A stretch of 55,050 nucleotides of DNA from Branchiostoma floridae (Eukaryota > Chordata > Leptocardii > Amphioxiformes > Branchiostomatidae): the NCBI RefSeq assembly GCF_000003815.2, contig NW_023365724.1:1-55050 (forward strand), in the 5' to 3' direction. Positions 19,192-30,297 of the stretch are shown here, one piece after another. Both the position numbers and the translations under genes were made by a program. The notes under the pieces were generated by a model. That model did no database searches, was not told the DNA's origin, and worked only from the letters and a program-made list of their open reading frames with translations. Within the stretch, counting starts at the first letter, position 1; the number at the start of each line of letters is the position of its first letter.

Positions 19192-20413
19192 CTTGCCCTC
19201 CAAGCAGAGGTTCATTTTCATTTTTCATTTTTATTTGTTTTACCAGAGTACATCGCTCAGGCTTCAGCCTGTTTTTCAGGACTCTCTGGACACATATAAA
19301 AACAGACACCATACACGACTTATAACTACACAGTCATATAACTTAACTATAGGAATACGATAACTGTGAAAGTTCTGCCAACAGTATTACTGCATCAGTC
19401 CGTTTTTAAAAGTTGCTTGCGTTGTCTGTTGTCTCTGAACGGCAGAAAGTTCGTTCCACAACGTAGGGCCCTGGAACTGCAGACAACCTCTGAAGGACTG
19501 GACGTGAGCCTTTGGTACGTTCAACATGTGGGGGTCCCATTCCGACAGCTGCTTTGTAGCATACCGTGTTCGTCTGTGTAGCACAGGTGGAGACATCCAT
19601 TTAAACATGTTCTGTAAGTAGGACGGCGCCTTGTTGTGAACTGCCTTGTACACGTTAACCAGTATGTTTCCTTTCGCTCGTTCGGAAAGTGACTCCATCC
19701 CAGCCTCTGCCAACAGGGTTTCGGTGGGTATACAGTCCTTGCGTCTACTGCCTGTAATGATTCTGGCAGCCCGGTTTAACAACCTGCTCAACTGCATCAT
19801 TTTTGACTTGTTGGAATTTAGAAGTGATGGCATCCATGCCGTCGAACAGTAGTCCACATGTGAGTATAGCAGCGTTCTGCACATGACCTGCAGTATCTCC
19901 TTAGTCACAAAGGGTTTGGCACGACATAAGGCACCGAGACCCGACAGAAGCTTCTTGGTAGTTTTCTCAATGTGATCTGACCATTGTAGAGTTGAGTCCA
20001 TAGTAACTCCAAGGTACGTGAAGGTGTTCACCTGCTCGAATGTGTTAACTCCATCTGTTACAGAAACAGTCTTCCCCGTGTGACGTAGTTTTTGAGACAA
20101 ACCAAATACCATAGATTTAGTTTTGTCGGGATGAAGTGATAGCCTGTTTTCTTTAAACCAGTTAGCAGCTCTTTCCATGTCTGCGGATACAGCTTCTTCA
20201 CACTCGCTCAGCAGGCTTGCCGAATAGTACAGAATAGTGTCGTCGGCGTACATATGTTAGGTTAGGCTCCGACTGTTTTTTAAACGTTTTTTTAGTCGTT
20301 TTTATCGGGCTTTCTATTTTGTATGGTATCTTCTTTGTCAAAACCTAACAACCCCAATAAAAACGACTACAAAAACAAACCAGCCGGAACCTAACCTCTG
20401 CTTTGAGAGTAGC
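19192..20413. mobile_element. TCTCCAAGCAGAGG-family MITE split by a retrotransposon
   Basis: The left piece ends at 19212 with CCTCCAAGCAGAGGTT. The right piece restarts at 20259 with AGGTTAGGCTCCGACTG and ends AACCTAACCTCTGCTTTGAG near 20410. Joined at the duplicated AGGTT, the two make one normal MITE with complementary ends. The interruption is the CR1-like element at 19213-20258. Confidence 0.8.
19213..20258 (-). mobile_element. 5'-truncated CR1-like non-LTR retrotransposon
   Basis: A minus-strand frame from 20253 to the stop at 19387-19389 encodes 288 residues of the C-terminal half of a reverse transcriptase. It begins at the catalytic MYADDT motif. It then has FTYLGVTMDSTLQW, YSHVDYCSTAW and LLNRAARIITG, typical of the CR1/L2/Jockey group. 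The fingers and the first catalytic aspartate are missing, so it cannot encode active enzyme. The 3' tail is a short A-rich repeat (AAAATGAAAAATGAAAATGAA split at the border). The 5-bp duplication AGGTT at 19208-19212 and 20259-20263 marks the target site inside a MITE. The frame is intact, suggesting a fairly young copy. Confidence 0.88.
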
Positions 20414-20510
20414 TATTTCTGGGATCGATGATCCTGCTGATATGGCTACACCACAGGCGTTCAAACAGAGGGTGCCATTCAGCTTGCCAGGCCAAAATAC
20501 GGACAGATAA

Positions 20511-21639
20511 TTCACCCCCCGGTAAATTGGTTCAAGCCCTATGTTCCGAAATCCCTATGTTCCGAAATCCCTATGTTCCGAAATCTCTATGTTCCGAAAT
20601 TTTGACACACAACTATTGTGACACACAACTATAATCATGTACATGTAACATGGATGGCGTTTACAAGTCGATAGCCAATACCCAAGAAGCCAGGCAGTTT
20701 CCCGATGATAACTGGCCTGAACGCCGACCCGATTCCGACGGTCGTATGGGTCACACTGAGCTGAAAACACCTGAAATTCGAATTCTAGTTTATTTTTATT
20801 TATAACGTTAGACATAAACTAGAATACTTATAAAAGTTCAACCTTTTTCTAGCACCTGAAACAAAGTCCAAAGACTCCAAACTCAATCGCAAATTTATGC
20901 TGAAAATTTTCTTTACTTTATCATTTGCTAATCACATTTAACGTAAACCATTTACCTAGTCTCGTTTTTGATTGACTTATGGGTGACCGAGATATCTAAA
21001 AATAGTATACATGCAAATATCGTATGTCATTTTCATGCATGAGTGTATCTTTTCATTTCCTCGTCAATAATTGTATTGAAATTATGATATCTAAAAATAA
21101 TTTTTAGTATACATGCAAATATCGTATGTCATTTTCATGCATTTGTGTATCTTTTCATTTCCTCGTCAATTGTATTGAATTTATGATGCTATCAAACTGG
21201 TACGAGGTAAGGTGCGTTACAAAAATAATACATTTAAATGTTTGCCGATGGTGCACGTTTAGGTTTGCCTAAACAAAAGTTTGCGGCTAAAATCTGCAAT
21301 GGAGCTAACGTTAGTCCTCTGTTGGTATTATTATAGTTTTAACAGATTTCAAGACATCCCAAATAACACAAAAAGGAGAATATTTAAAGAAGGTAACGTG
21401 ATATAATATATAGGCCGCAACTTCCTATTTTGCTGACCGCGTGTCCGCAGCCTGGACTTATGTAGCTTTGGTCCACTCCCAGGTCGCTGTACAACGCCAG
21501 TCGGTACACTAGTGTGTTGGAACACTTCCATAGACGATAGAGATTTCGGAACATAGGGATTTCGGAATATATGGATTTCGGAATATAGGGATTTCGGAAC
21601 ATAGGGATTTCGGAACATAGGGCGATCACCGGGGTGAAC
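20511..21639. mobile_element. 1.1-kb inverted-repeat element with 18-bp terminal arrays
   Basis: The left end reads TTCACCCCCCGGT followed by about four units of CCTATGTTCCGAAATC (20537-20600). The right end carries five inverted units, GATTTCGGAACATAGG (about 21540-21620), then GGTGAAC. The two arrays are reverse complements, so the tips form an inverted repeat with subterminal tandem units of 18 bp. A similar unit is at about 16193-16210. The interior is AT-rich and non-coding. Peptides read from it (repeating FRNPYVPKS) are artefacts of the array. Confidence 0.82.
20991..21185. repeat. Two tandem units of about 95 bp inside the 1.1-kb element
   Basis: Each unit begins GATATCTAAAAATA and contains AGTATACATGCAAATATCGT, ATGTCATTTTCATGCAT and TTTCATTTCCTCGTCAAT. 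The second unit starts near 21085. They differ by small indels. Confidence 0.85.
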
Positions 21640-23768
21640 TCAGGCTACATCAGATGACCTACCCTAGCATAAAACAGCTGCCTACCCTAGCCTTTCTTTG
21701 TCATCTGCGCCGCTGGCAAGGGACATAACTTTCGATCCGACATCTGAGTGATTAGAATATTGTAGAATCAAGGAAATAGAGCATGATTAAAAGTCATTTA
21801 TCACTCATCGGTCAGTTAGACTGTGCTTAGGAACATTGACCCCTCACCCTTAGGGCACATTCAAACTTGTGCGGGAAAAACGTTGTTTTTAAACTTTGAT
21901 CCACCGTTGTGAATTCGAAGGCTTGTTACCTGACAAAATAAGTCGTACGCAAGCAAGACAAAAATAGAAGAAAAAAAATGTATATAGGAAGGGCGAAATT
22001 ACCAAATTGTTTTACATCACTTTGTTTCTAGTTTTGATGTGTTGTTTTCGTTAGGGCGAGGTAACTGTTTTCAAATCGCCTGTCACTGTTCATAGTGTGA
22101 AGCCTGCAAATTTACATAATGATTGTATAGAAAACTGTGTCTAAATCACCGTGTAAGTGTTACATTTGGAGAGATGGATGTAAAATACCCCCTTTGACTA
22201 GTAAGTTGGTTCGCACCAATATCCATGCATATTTGATAACCTTTGATGTTTAAGGGAAAAAGTTGTTTTTTTTCAGTTTATAGAATATCACTTGTGATGC
22301 TTATGGAATTGGATACATAGTGCGTCTGGTACATAGTAGGGACGGGCTTGCTAGTAGGGGAGTGGTGAGAGATCAGTTTTGTGACTCTGTGAGTCATGTG
22401 TCATGGCAGAGAGCGGACACGTGTCTGTGGCTCTCCAGCAAGCATGCAGTCTATATGTGTGCGGGAGATGGGCCGTGTCTACACTCCTTTTTCCTCCATC
22501 ATACATTTTTGTAGACTCTCGGTAGCAATTCCTAATAGCAAATTGGGGACCTTTCCCCTCTTACAAATATGTAACTCATATATATGGACTTGAATATGGG
22601 CATAACTGTGAACAAACCTTAAAGACTTTACAGGTACAGAGACAGATACCCATACATAGATGACTGAGAAGAAGCTAAGTGATTTTTCATAAGGCAAGCC
22701 CTTGAGGAAACGCAAGCTGTGCAAAGCTATTGACCCTTAAAAAGGTCATCCTCCTGATAGCCGCAAGTGGTCCTGGTCCTCACCCCTGTTGTGTAGATCT
22801 TATCTACGTATCTATGTATAAAGAGGCTGCGTGGTTAATACAGGACACGGTTTTATCTGTCATACCGGATAAGGGGTTATATTGCCGTCCAGGTGATAGG
22901 GAAATATGGGCACTAAAGTATAAGATGTTAACAGAAGACCAACGTAAAATGGCGGCGCCAAAACAGGTTTTGTGACCGACGTCGGACACAATTTCACAAT
23001 AAAGGCCAGTAAGGGTAGGGTCGCTAAGCTAACGAAAGTGGCAGAGTGACATTTAGGAAGGTACACAAAATGTTTGAAGCCTTGCGACCCCTTGAATACA
23101 GACATTTGATCACTTTTTATGGACCATTCTTTTATCTAAAATAGCTACTTTTGTACATGGGCAAATTACTTAAGAATGAACCACAATTAATTATGGAAAC
23201 GTGTTGGCCGGCAGTTGTGATGACGTTTGTACACAATCTACTCAAAAAGTCATCCTAAAACATTACCTGTTCCCATGGTCGAACTCACGTCGTCCTTTAC
23301 CAGCGCACAATTAGAAGGGTCCTCAGAGGAATTCAAGAACTCGTTTGCTACAATGTTTCCCCTTTAAAAAGCTTCAAGTAGTGGTAAATTTGACCAAACA
23401 AATTTGATTCAAGGTCTCTTCTGGAGTGGAATGCCCCTTGAGACCAAAGTAAAGGCTCACGCCATAACATTTCCGTCTACTTAATAATTTCTTCAGTCTT
23501 CTCACCCCTTGATTTCAAAAGCTTTTATTTTTCATAACTATTCATATATGTATATGATACATTTCTATTAAACACCTTGAAATATTCAATAGACAGTCGG
23601 CTCCCGACAAGTCTATGTCATTGTGTTATGGCGTCATAACCAATATGAAAACGGGTCTTCTGATTGGTCGACGTCGTCTGGCTATATATCGTGATATTAG
23701 ATACAACATCATATATTACCTTTTGTGCTTTAACAGTGACTAATAATCCGTTCTATCATACGCAATAG
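21640..23768. other. No gene recognised
   Basis: Short open frames only. A plus-strand stretch ending near 22975 reads IPDKGLYCRPGDREIWALKY, and a loosely similar LVPDKDVWTLKERY occurs near 25220-25270. This may be a decayed exon family, but splice sites do not support a model. No repeat boundary is clear. Confidence 0.35.
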
Positions 23769-23939
23769 GTAATGTTGGGGCGGCAACATCTTTGGTTGCT
23801 TCAACGTCCACTGCTACCACCTCCAAGTCAACACCGAAGGCTCCCAGGTCCACCTCGGTCCGATCCAAGTCAACACCGACGGCTTCCAAATCCATCAACA
23901 GTGACGTCGACAGCGAGGCGGATTTGAGCGTCAAAAGAG
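23769..23939 (+). other. Exon-like Ser/Thr/Lys-rich stretch on a degenerate 21-bp repeat
   Basis: Between an AATAG acceptor and a GTATTT donor the plus strand is open and reads NVGAATSLVASTSTATTS, then SKSTPKAPRSTSVRSKSTPT. TCCAAGTCAACACCGA occurs twice, 42 bp apart, reflecting a degenerate 21-bp periodicity. The minus strand is also open, with repeating VDLxxxG heptapeptides. Either a linker exon of an unidentified gene or only a short tandem repeat. Confidence 0.3.
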
Positions 23940-24199
23940 GTATTTTCCGCACACCTGACAATATCTTTATACTAGAGAGTGGCATTATATACTTCAATCG
24001 TGGCTTTCATTTTCATCCCCATCAATAGTTGGATGATTTTTTGTTTCTATGACACAGGGTCAAATACCTCATTACCACATCCCGCACTGATACCTTTCAA
24101 TCAATCAGTCAAGCTTTATTTTTGTACACATGTACAATTGACTAGAATGACTGACTGACAATTGTTAACCATAAACCCCTATTGATTTTTAATCAAAAC

Positions 24200-24286
24200 A
24201 AGATACTCAATACGAAATAGAGAGCCCCATAAAAACGACTAAAAAAAAGTTTAAGAAAATGAGCCTAACCTCTGCTTAGAGAGTAG
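24200..24286. mobile_element. TCTCCAAGCAGAGG-family MITE, right half
   Basis: CCATAAAAACGACTAAAAAA and GAGCCTAACCTCTGCTTAGA followed by GAGTAG match the right half of the element ending at 20413. Confidence 0.65.
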
Positions 24287-24522
24287 TGAAGTGCGGAAAC
24301 CTTGGTGTTGGTGCGTGCCGTCACGCCTGTCATGCCAGAACGATAGACAGCGCTAATTTCCAAGCCGATCTTATGGTGGTTTCAGATAGTATCACAAGCT
24401 TGGGGAAGAAGTTTAGTCGGAAGAGGAGTTTCATTGGCCACCGCGAAGTTCAAGTTCTGTCTACATTTTTATACGCCGATTTCTGTCCGTCTAAAGTGAC
24501 AAGCGCAAGCGTGGGTAAGATT

Positions 24523-24679
24523 TAGTCTCCAAGCCTAAAGTCAAAAGAGATAGTATCAAAGCTGGCAAAGGAGTATAGCCGGCCAAAGGAAGTCAAACGG
24601 GCACCTGGTGCCGTTATACTAAGTCCCTTGCCAGCTTTGATTCTATTTCTAAGGCACCGTAGGGTCTGATTGGAGACTA
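24523..24679. mobile_element. 157-bp foldback MITE (TAGTCTCCAA termini)
   Basis: The left end TAGTCTCCAAGCC and right end GATTGGAGACTA are complementary. Inside, TAGTATCAAAGCTGGCAAAG pairs with TTGCCAGCTTTGATTCTA. Related to the repeats at 16030 and 16712. Confidence 0.7.
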
Positions 24680-24913
24680 GGTAAGATTGGGGACGGAGTT
24701 TAGCTGGTAGAGGAGTTTCATTGGCCACCGAGAAGAATCCAAGGCAATACGATCGGTAAAGATTCCAAGTTGCAAACAAGAAAACCTGACAGAAGAAGTG
24801 TTTAGTTAAGCACACTTTTTATTGCGAAATATACATATACATAACAACTAGACAATATAAAGCGTTATTTGTGCACAACTCACCTACCGACCTAGTCGAT
24901 ACGTTGTCTTCGT

Positions 24914-25183
24914 CTATTCCAGCGATCTCTGGGGAAAGCCCCCGCTGTGAACTGGCGCGGCTCGCCGCGTTTGTCCCAGATTCTGGCTCGGAAAGGTTGT
25001 AAAACTATCATCCCAGTCAGTTTTCACGTAAGAGTAACCCGTAGCAGATAATTGACGATAATTTCCTTGGCTGTACTGAAGTGCGGACCCCGTGGTGTTG
25101 GCGCGTGCCCTCACGCCCCCTCATTAGCACGCATTAAAAACGGCTCACTTTCACCAAGTACTTCACTTCACTTACTGCGCACT
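24914..25183 (-). repeat. 270-bp duplicated block, copy 1, with possible terminal exon
   Basis: Nearly identical to 25524-25800, differing mainly in a C-run. On the minus strand a CACTTCAG acceptor precedes a frame reading YSQGNYRQLSATGYSYVK, then TDWDDSFTTFPSQNLGQ and a TAG stop. It looks like a terminal coding exon but has no recognised family. The word GAAGTGCGGA..GGTGTTGGYGCGTGCC next to it also occurs near 24289, so part is a dispersed repeat. Confidence 0.8.
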
Positions 25184-25274
25184 GCCGTGGTTACCCTATA
25201 CCCACAGAACCGACAAATGTTAAATTTGGTACCTGATAAAGACGTCTGGACGCTGAAAGAACGTTACGCCGGTA

Positions 25275-25374
25275 NNNNNNNNNNNNNNNNNNNNNNNNNN
25301 NNNNNNNNNNNNNNNNNNNNNNNNNNNNNNNNNNNNNNNNNNNNNNNNNNNNNNNNNNNNNNNNNNNNNNNNNN
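25275..25374. other. Assembly gap (100 N)
   Basis: Exactly 100 N, the usual placeholder for a gap of unknown size. It sits between the two copies of a 270-bp repeat. Confidence 0.99.
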
Positions 25375-25523
25375 TCTTGCTCTTGAATATTAATGAGTCG
25401 CCTTATATGGCGCCTTTCCGAGCTTCCGACAACAAGAAGCCAAATACCCAAATACCCTGGCTGATTTGTCAGGGGTGATATCGTTAGTGCTTTGCCGCGA
25501 TGTCAACCCTGAGTGTGAGGATG

Positions 25524-25800
25524 CTATTCCAGCGATCTCTGGGGAAAGCCCCCGCTGTGAACTGGCGCGGCTCGCCGCGTTTGTCCCAGATTCTGGCTCG
25601 GAAAGGTTGTAAAACTATCATCCCAGTCAGTTTTCACGTAAGAGTAACCCGTAGCAGATAATTGACGATAATTTCCTTGGCTGTACTGAAGTGCGGACCC
25701 CGTGGTGTTGGCGCGTGCCCTCACGCCCCCCCCCCCCCCATTAGCACGCATTAAAAACGGCTCACTTTCACCAAGTACTTCACTTCACTTACTGCGCACT
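25524..25800 (-). repeat. 270-bp duplicated block, copy 2
   Basis: Same sequence and same minus-strand open frame as 24914-25183, with a longer C-run near 25727-25739. Because it lies across a placeholder gap, it may be an unmerged second haplotype or assembly overlap, not a true duplication. Confidence 0.8.
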
Positions 25801-25980
25801 AATTCATGGGATCATTGTCTCCGCATCAGAATCATAAACAATGACTCTAGTACCTAAAGACAACCTAAGCATTGTCAGAGAATTAAAACTGGATAATTTT
25901 TTTTACGTGATATTGGCATTTAGTTCACCATATTAGCACATTTAACGTCTAGGGGATTGTGATTATGTATTCATAACAAT

Positions 25981-26422
25981 AATGGTCCCGATGTCTCAGC
26001 GCCCACGTTCCTCAACAGATCGTTGTTGTGTCGAAATTCAGCCGCTCAGTTTCACACATCCTTTGAAACTAGCCTTACGAAGCTTAAGTCAGATAATTCG
26101 AATTCATTGTCAGTTACAAAAGATGCATTTTTTCCCTTCAATTTTCAGAACAACGCCCATTCCAGACAAGGAACTGGTGATTCGACTGGTCATGGCGAGG
26201 AGACATGTGACTGCGGAGGCGCTTGCAACTGCCACACTCCCACGTCAAACAAAGAGGAGAACTGTGATCTTCCAGTGGGTCGCATCAAAGATGCCATTTG
26301 ATCAAAACGTGCGTTCGCTGACGATGTGCCGTCTTGAGTGCCGTTTAGAAGGAATTGGAACCTTTTTCATGGACCGAGACCCCGCGCAGCAAGATTCTCC
26401 AACACGTCACCTGCACGCTTGA
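25981..26422 (+). other. Open region with two competing readings, unsupported
   Basis: After a TTTTCAG acceptor near 26146 two frames are open. One reads NNAHSRQGTGDSTGHGEE, then TCDCGGACNCHTPTS with a cysteine cluster, and stops at 26301. The other is open to 26422 and contains DKELVIRLVMARRHVTAEA. I cannot choose between them and no partner exon fits the phase cleanly. Confidence 0.2.
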
Positions 26423-26599
26423 ATCCTCCCCACTGCGACTGATGCTCCGTTCTCGAGCACTGTCCAAAACCGTCCCCATTGCAACCTTTATATTACGACA
26501 AGTACATGTGATTGCGGTTTGACTACATTCGTCCACGAACAATAGATTCAATTGCTTATTCATATTGCGCTAGGGTCCTGCCATATGATATTTGTAATT

Positions 26600-26699
26600 N
26601 NNNNNNNNNNNNNNNNNNNNNNNNNNNNNNNNNNNNNNNNNNNNNNNNNNNNNNNNNNNNNNNNNNNNNNNNNNNNNNNNNNNNNNNNNNNNNNNNNNN
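26600..26699. other. Assembly gap (100 N)
   Basis: Exactly 100 N, a placeholder gap. The open frames crossing it are meaningless. Confidence 0.99.
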
Positions 26700-27147
26700 T
26701 TTTTGCTTCACTACTGAGTTTATACCGCAAACGTTTGCGCATCGAATTGTTTCGAGCATAAGCTGAATTTGAATTAGTTGATAAGGGCCATGTAGATTTG
26801 GAACTTGTAATTAGAGCTATCAGTAACAAACGAATAGCTTGAATTACATTGCTGACGAATGCTCAACAAGGGCATGGCATTGCTGAAAATACAACCGATG
26901 ATTAGCCATGACAAGTACAATCAAGCTAAATATGAACTGTAAAGGGTGCATCCCTTTAGCTCTATACATTGCACCATTTGTATTGTAACCAGTAGTTTTA
27001 CGTCTTCAGTTGTATAGTTTTCCCTTTGTCCTTGCCAATCAATACACCTAATTGCAATGGACTAAGAGTGCGTAATTTGCGTATGTATGTGTGAGTGTGA
27101 TTGCATGCTTATTATATTTGCATACTTATATTTAAAATTTATCCCAG
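26700..27147. other. No gene seen
   Basis: AT-rich intergenic DNA without supported features. Confidence 0.4.
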
Positions 27148-27420
27148 CTACTGGCAGGTCGACCGAGCAAACCTACTGGCATGCCCCAGCCACAGGGAGG
27201 ACGATCGCCCCCAAGTACTGAAAGGGCGATCGCCCCGAGCTACCGTCAGGGCGATCGCCCCTAACTACTAGCAGGGCGATCGCCCCCAACTATCAGCAGG
27301 GTGATCGCCCCCAAGTACTGACAGGGCGATCGCCCCCAACTACAGGCAGGGCGACCACCCAAAGCTACCAACAGGGCGATCGCCCCGGACTACAGGCAGG
27401 GCGATCGCCCCCAAGTATCC
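27148..27420. repeat. 25-bp minisatellite with GGGCGATCGCCC palindrome
   Basis: The palindrome core recurs at exactly 25-bp steps (cores starting near 27201, 27226, 27251, 27276, 27301, 27326, 27351, 27376 and 27401), with two decayed units upstream. The rest of the unit is CCAACTACNNGCA-like. Six units keep GCGATCGC intact; others carry one or two changes. An isolated GGGGCAATCGCCCC lies at about 27474. It is GC-rich in an AT-rich setting, and CpG-dense. Confidence 0.95.
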
Positions 27421-27599
27421 TTCACTTTTGTGAAATCAAGACGACACGACTAGACAATTCAGACTTTGTACGGGGCAATCGCCCCCACAAGTCACTATTC
27501 CCAGGACTTGAGTGTCTTGAAAAGTTGCATTCTAATCCAATATGGCTTGATTTTCAAAAAATTTCGCACTGCCTTTTCTAATTATCCAGTCGAAAAAAA

Positions 27600-29544
27600 A
27601 GGAATAATTTCTTATTGCCTTATTCAAACTAACATCTAGAAGGTAAGAGAGTATGTGTAACACACCACCTTTGTGAGTACAAGGTGCTAGCTTAACATTA
27701 GAGAGAGAGAGAGAGAAAGAGTGAGGGAGAGAGAGGGAGGGGCATGAAACAATGTATCACGAGAAACATGTTTTTTTGTAAAGTCATCGACAGAATTAAT
27801 TGTTTTGTATTCTCTCAAAAACAGGCAAGCTGAAGTTGCTGAGGATGACCTGGTCAGGACGTCCTTCCATAATGCAGAACTGCAGATGCTGCTAACTGAT
27901 GAGAAGCTGTGAGTCTTTCAGTGTCTTCATCATTTGGTTCTGTTTCTACTGTTGAAGTGCTTAGGCCAGGAACTGGCCCCTTGCTCTTCTTTATCCAGTG
28001 TTGATAAGATAGACCTTCTCATGGTTGGACAGGTTTTCTAAAAAAATTACTTCCCCAAAGTAATTTTTCACTTCCCCAAAAAATTCAAAATGTCACTTTT
28101 ATTATATGCGTTTTTACTTCTTGCAATGGAATTCTTATTATTGCCTAATTATTTTTCTATGTTGACCATTGCTTGATAAAGTAGAGTAGATTCATCTCTC
28201 AAGCTACAGGCATCTTGCACATTGCAGTTGTCCCTCAGAGAAACATCTGGAGCCGCATAGTTTGAGTTTTCAACTTTACTCACACTGAACCTGAAACCTC
28301 AGACCATTTCCAAATAATATCCAATTGCTTCAGTAATTGCTATTTGACGTAGTCAGGCTGACTTCAGACTTGCCGTTTTTCTCATTAGAAAAAAATAGAC
28401 CACATGTACCTTTTCAGCATATGTATTGACTCCTAGGTACTCATAAAATAGTTCTTGTCATCCATGTCATCAATGTTTTTCCATCTATTGGATGCAGAAA
28501 ATTTCCTTGTCCTTGGTGCTGAATGAGAATCTGCTGCATGTGTATGTTTGCAAATCACGTACATGTGTGTGCACGTGCCCAAGACTAGTGCATTTATGTA
28601 TGTCTGTACGTGTATGTCATAATGTGTATATATGTAAGTATAACATGTATGTATGTTATATATACCTATGATAAATTTGTGTGTGTCTGTGTTAGCCAGA
28701 GACCGGGGGGTGGAGTGGGTGGCTGTCATTTTCCACCTTCCTTTGAAAGCAAATACAGTCAAATCTGTACCAGCGGCCACCTTTGCATGGTGACCACCTG
28801 GCCATTGCAGTCAATTTTTGTCTGTCCCTTGAATTTTTCCCATTGACCTAAGCTTTAAGAAATAGTCCAGCGCAGCCACCTGTCCAACGCGGCCACGGCC
28901 AGACAATTTCCGGTCCCGTAGATACAGAAACATTGCATATTTCGACCAAACGGCGTTTGTATGTCACCCTGTCCGTATGCTCCAAGTTTAAAATCGTAGT
29001 TTGCGAAGATTTCAAGTTCCTGACAGGGTTATTTTGATGGTAGGGGAACATACCTTGAACGTTACAGCACAAGTCTTTGCGAATTGACCAACATTCCGCA
29101 GATCAATTATATCAATCACTTTTGGTAGATTGTACTTTGTCAGGGTCAGTTGAACTTTGTTTGAGACAATTTAGACAATGTTACTTTGCGAGAAAGATTA
29201 GTGGGTACTGAAATCGTAACTTACTGCTTGTAACTTATTACTTGGCAATTGGTCAGCATTTTCTCTATAGTGGCCACCTGTCTATAGTGGCCACATTTCT
29301 CTTGTCTCTTGAGTGGCCGCTATAGACAGGTTTGACTGTAGACTAATCCTTCCTAATTTACAGGGTGGCTGCAGAGCTTCTAGAGCTGGCTCAAGAGTAA
29401 GTTAACAGATCACTTTAATTTTTAATTGCCTAGTTATAAAGATCCAATACTACAATCAAGTACTTCACTGATATTGTCAAACTAATATCTAGAGGAAGGT
29501 GAGATAGTATAACACGTCACCTTTGTAAGCATAAGGTGCTAGCT

Positions 29545-29577
<33 letters not shown>

Positions 29578-30032
29578 CATCAAACATAGTTCATAAGAAA
29601 ATTGTGTTTGTAAAGTCATTGACAGAACTGATTGTTTTGTATTCTCTCCCCAAACAGGCAAGCTGAAGCTGCTGAGGATGACCTGGTCAGGACGTCCTTC
29701 CATAATGCAGAACTGCAGATGCTGCTAACTGATGAGAAGCTGTGAGTCTTTCAGTGTCTTCATCATTTGGTTCTGTTTCTACTGTTGAAGTGCTTAGGCC
29801 AGGAACTGGCCCCTTGCTCCTCTTCATCCAGTGTTGATAAGATAGACCTTCTCAGGGTTGGACAGGTTTTCTAAAAAAATTACTTGCCCAAACCAATTGT
29901 TCACTTCTCCAAAATTCAAAATGTCACTTTTATTATAAATTATATGCATCTTTACTCACAGCAATGGAATTCTTTTTTTTTATTGCCTTTATTTTTCTAT
30001 GTTGACCATTGCTTAATGTCATGACTAAAATG
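27600..30032 (+). pseudogene. Orphan fragment of the coiled-coil gene: exon cassette only
   Basis: Holds three exons of the tandem coiled-coil gene with their introns: an 84-nt exon at 27825-27908, a 33-nt exon at 29364-29396 and an 84-nt exon at 29658-29741. All have AG/GT borders and the same phase 2 frame as copies A and B. The 84-nt exons encode QAEAAEDDLVRTSFHNAELQ then MLLTDEKL; the first has Val for one Ala. Left and right limits fall inside introns, where similarity to copy B starts near 27600 and similarity to copy A ends near 30032 against an unrelated repeat. No start exon or 3' exons are present, so it is probably a broken duplicate. Its intact exons could be captured by a neighbouring transcript. 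Confidence 0.85.
28754..29340. mobile_element. Long mariner-like MITE in the orphan fragment
   Basis: Ends TACAGTCAAATCTGTACC and AGACAGGTTTGACTGTA with TA flanks. The same element fills the same intron position at 35521-36104 and, deleted on its left side, at 51852-52224. The site without the element is seen as GCAAATAGACTAATCC upstream of the exon-5 type copies (35096 and 51377). Confidence 0.88.
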
Positions 30033-30197
30033 TAACTAGAAAGGCCGACATTTGCTTAGGAGCAAATACAGCATATTTCAGCCATAGCTTTTCCCATACA
30101 ACATTTAACTGTCTCAAATAACCCCTGCTCGAAAATGGAACATTTAGGGGCACACCCCAGTTTCTCGCCCCCATTGAAACGTATAGTTAAGAGACTA
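30033..30197 (-). repeat. Inverted relative of the 13.5-14.2 kb repeat, cut by gap
   Basis: CTAGAAAGGCCGACATTTGC, then GAGCAAATACAGCATATTTC and AGCCAT, is the reverse complement of 14160-14215. It abruptly ends similarity of the orphan fragment to copy A, so its insertion or a deletion marks that boundary. Confidence 0.7.
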
Positions 30198-30297
30198 NNN
30201 NNNNNNNNNNNNNNNNNNNNNNNNNNNNNNNNNNNNNNNNNNNNNNNNNNNNNNNNNNNNNNNNNNNNNNNNNNNNNNNNNNNNNNNNNNNNNNNNN
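30198..30297. other. Assembly gap (100 N)
   Basis: Exactly 100 N, a placeholder gap. Confidence 0.99.

Noticed and set aside
20428-21629. Open frames with repeating FRNPYVPKS peptides
   Set aside because: They are translations of the 18-bp terminal arrays of a transposon; 18 is a multiple of three, so no stops arise.
27148-27420. Cyanobacterial DNA or CRISPR array, suggested by GCGATCGC repeats
   Set aside because: GCGATCGC equals the cyanobacterial HIP1 octamer, but here it is in a strict 25-bp tandem array with short similar linkers and animal introns nearby. Unit size and lack of unique spacers exclude CRISPR.
28433-28780. 115-codon minus-strand frame in the orphan fragment
   Set aside because: It spans intronic GTAT-rich DNA shared by the paralogs, with no coding features.
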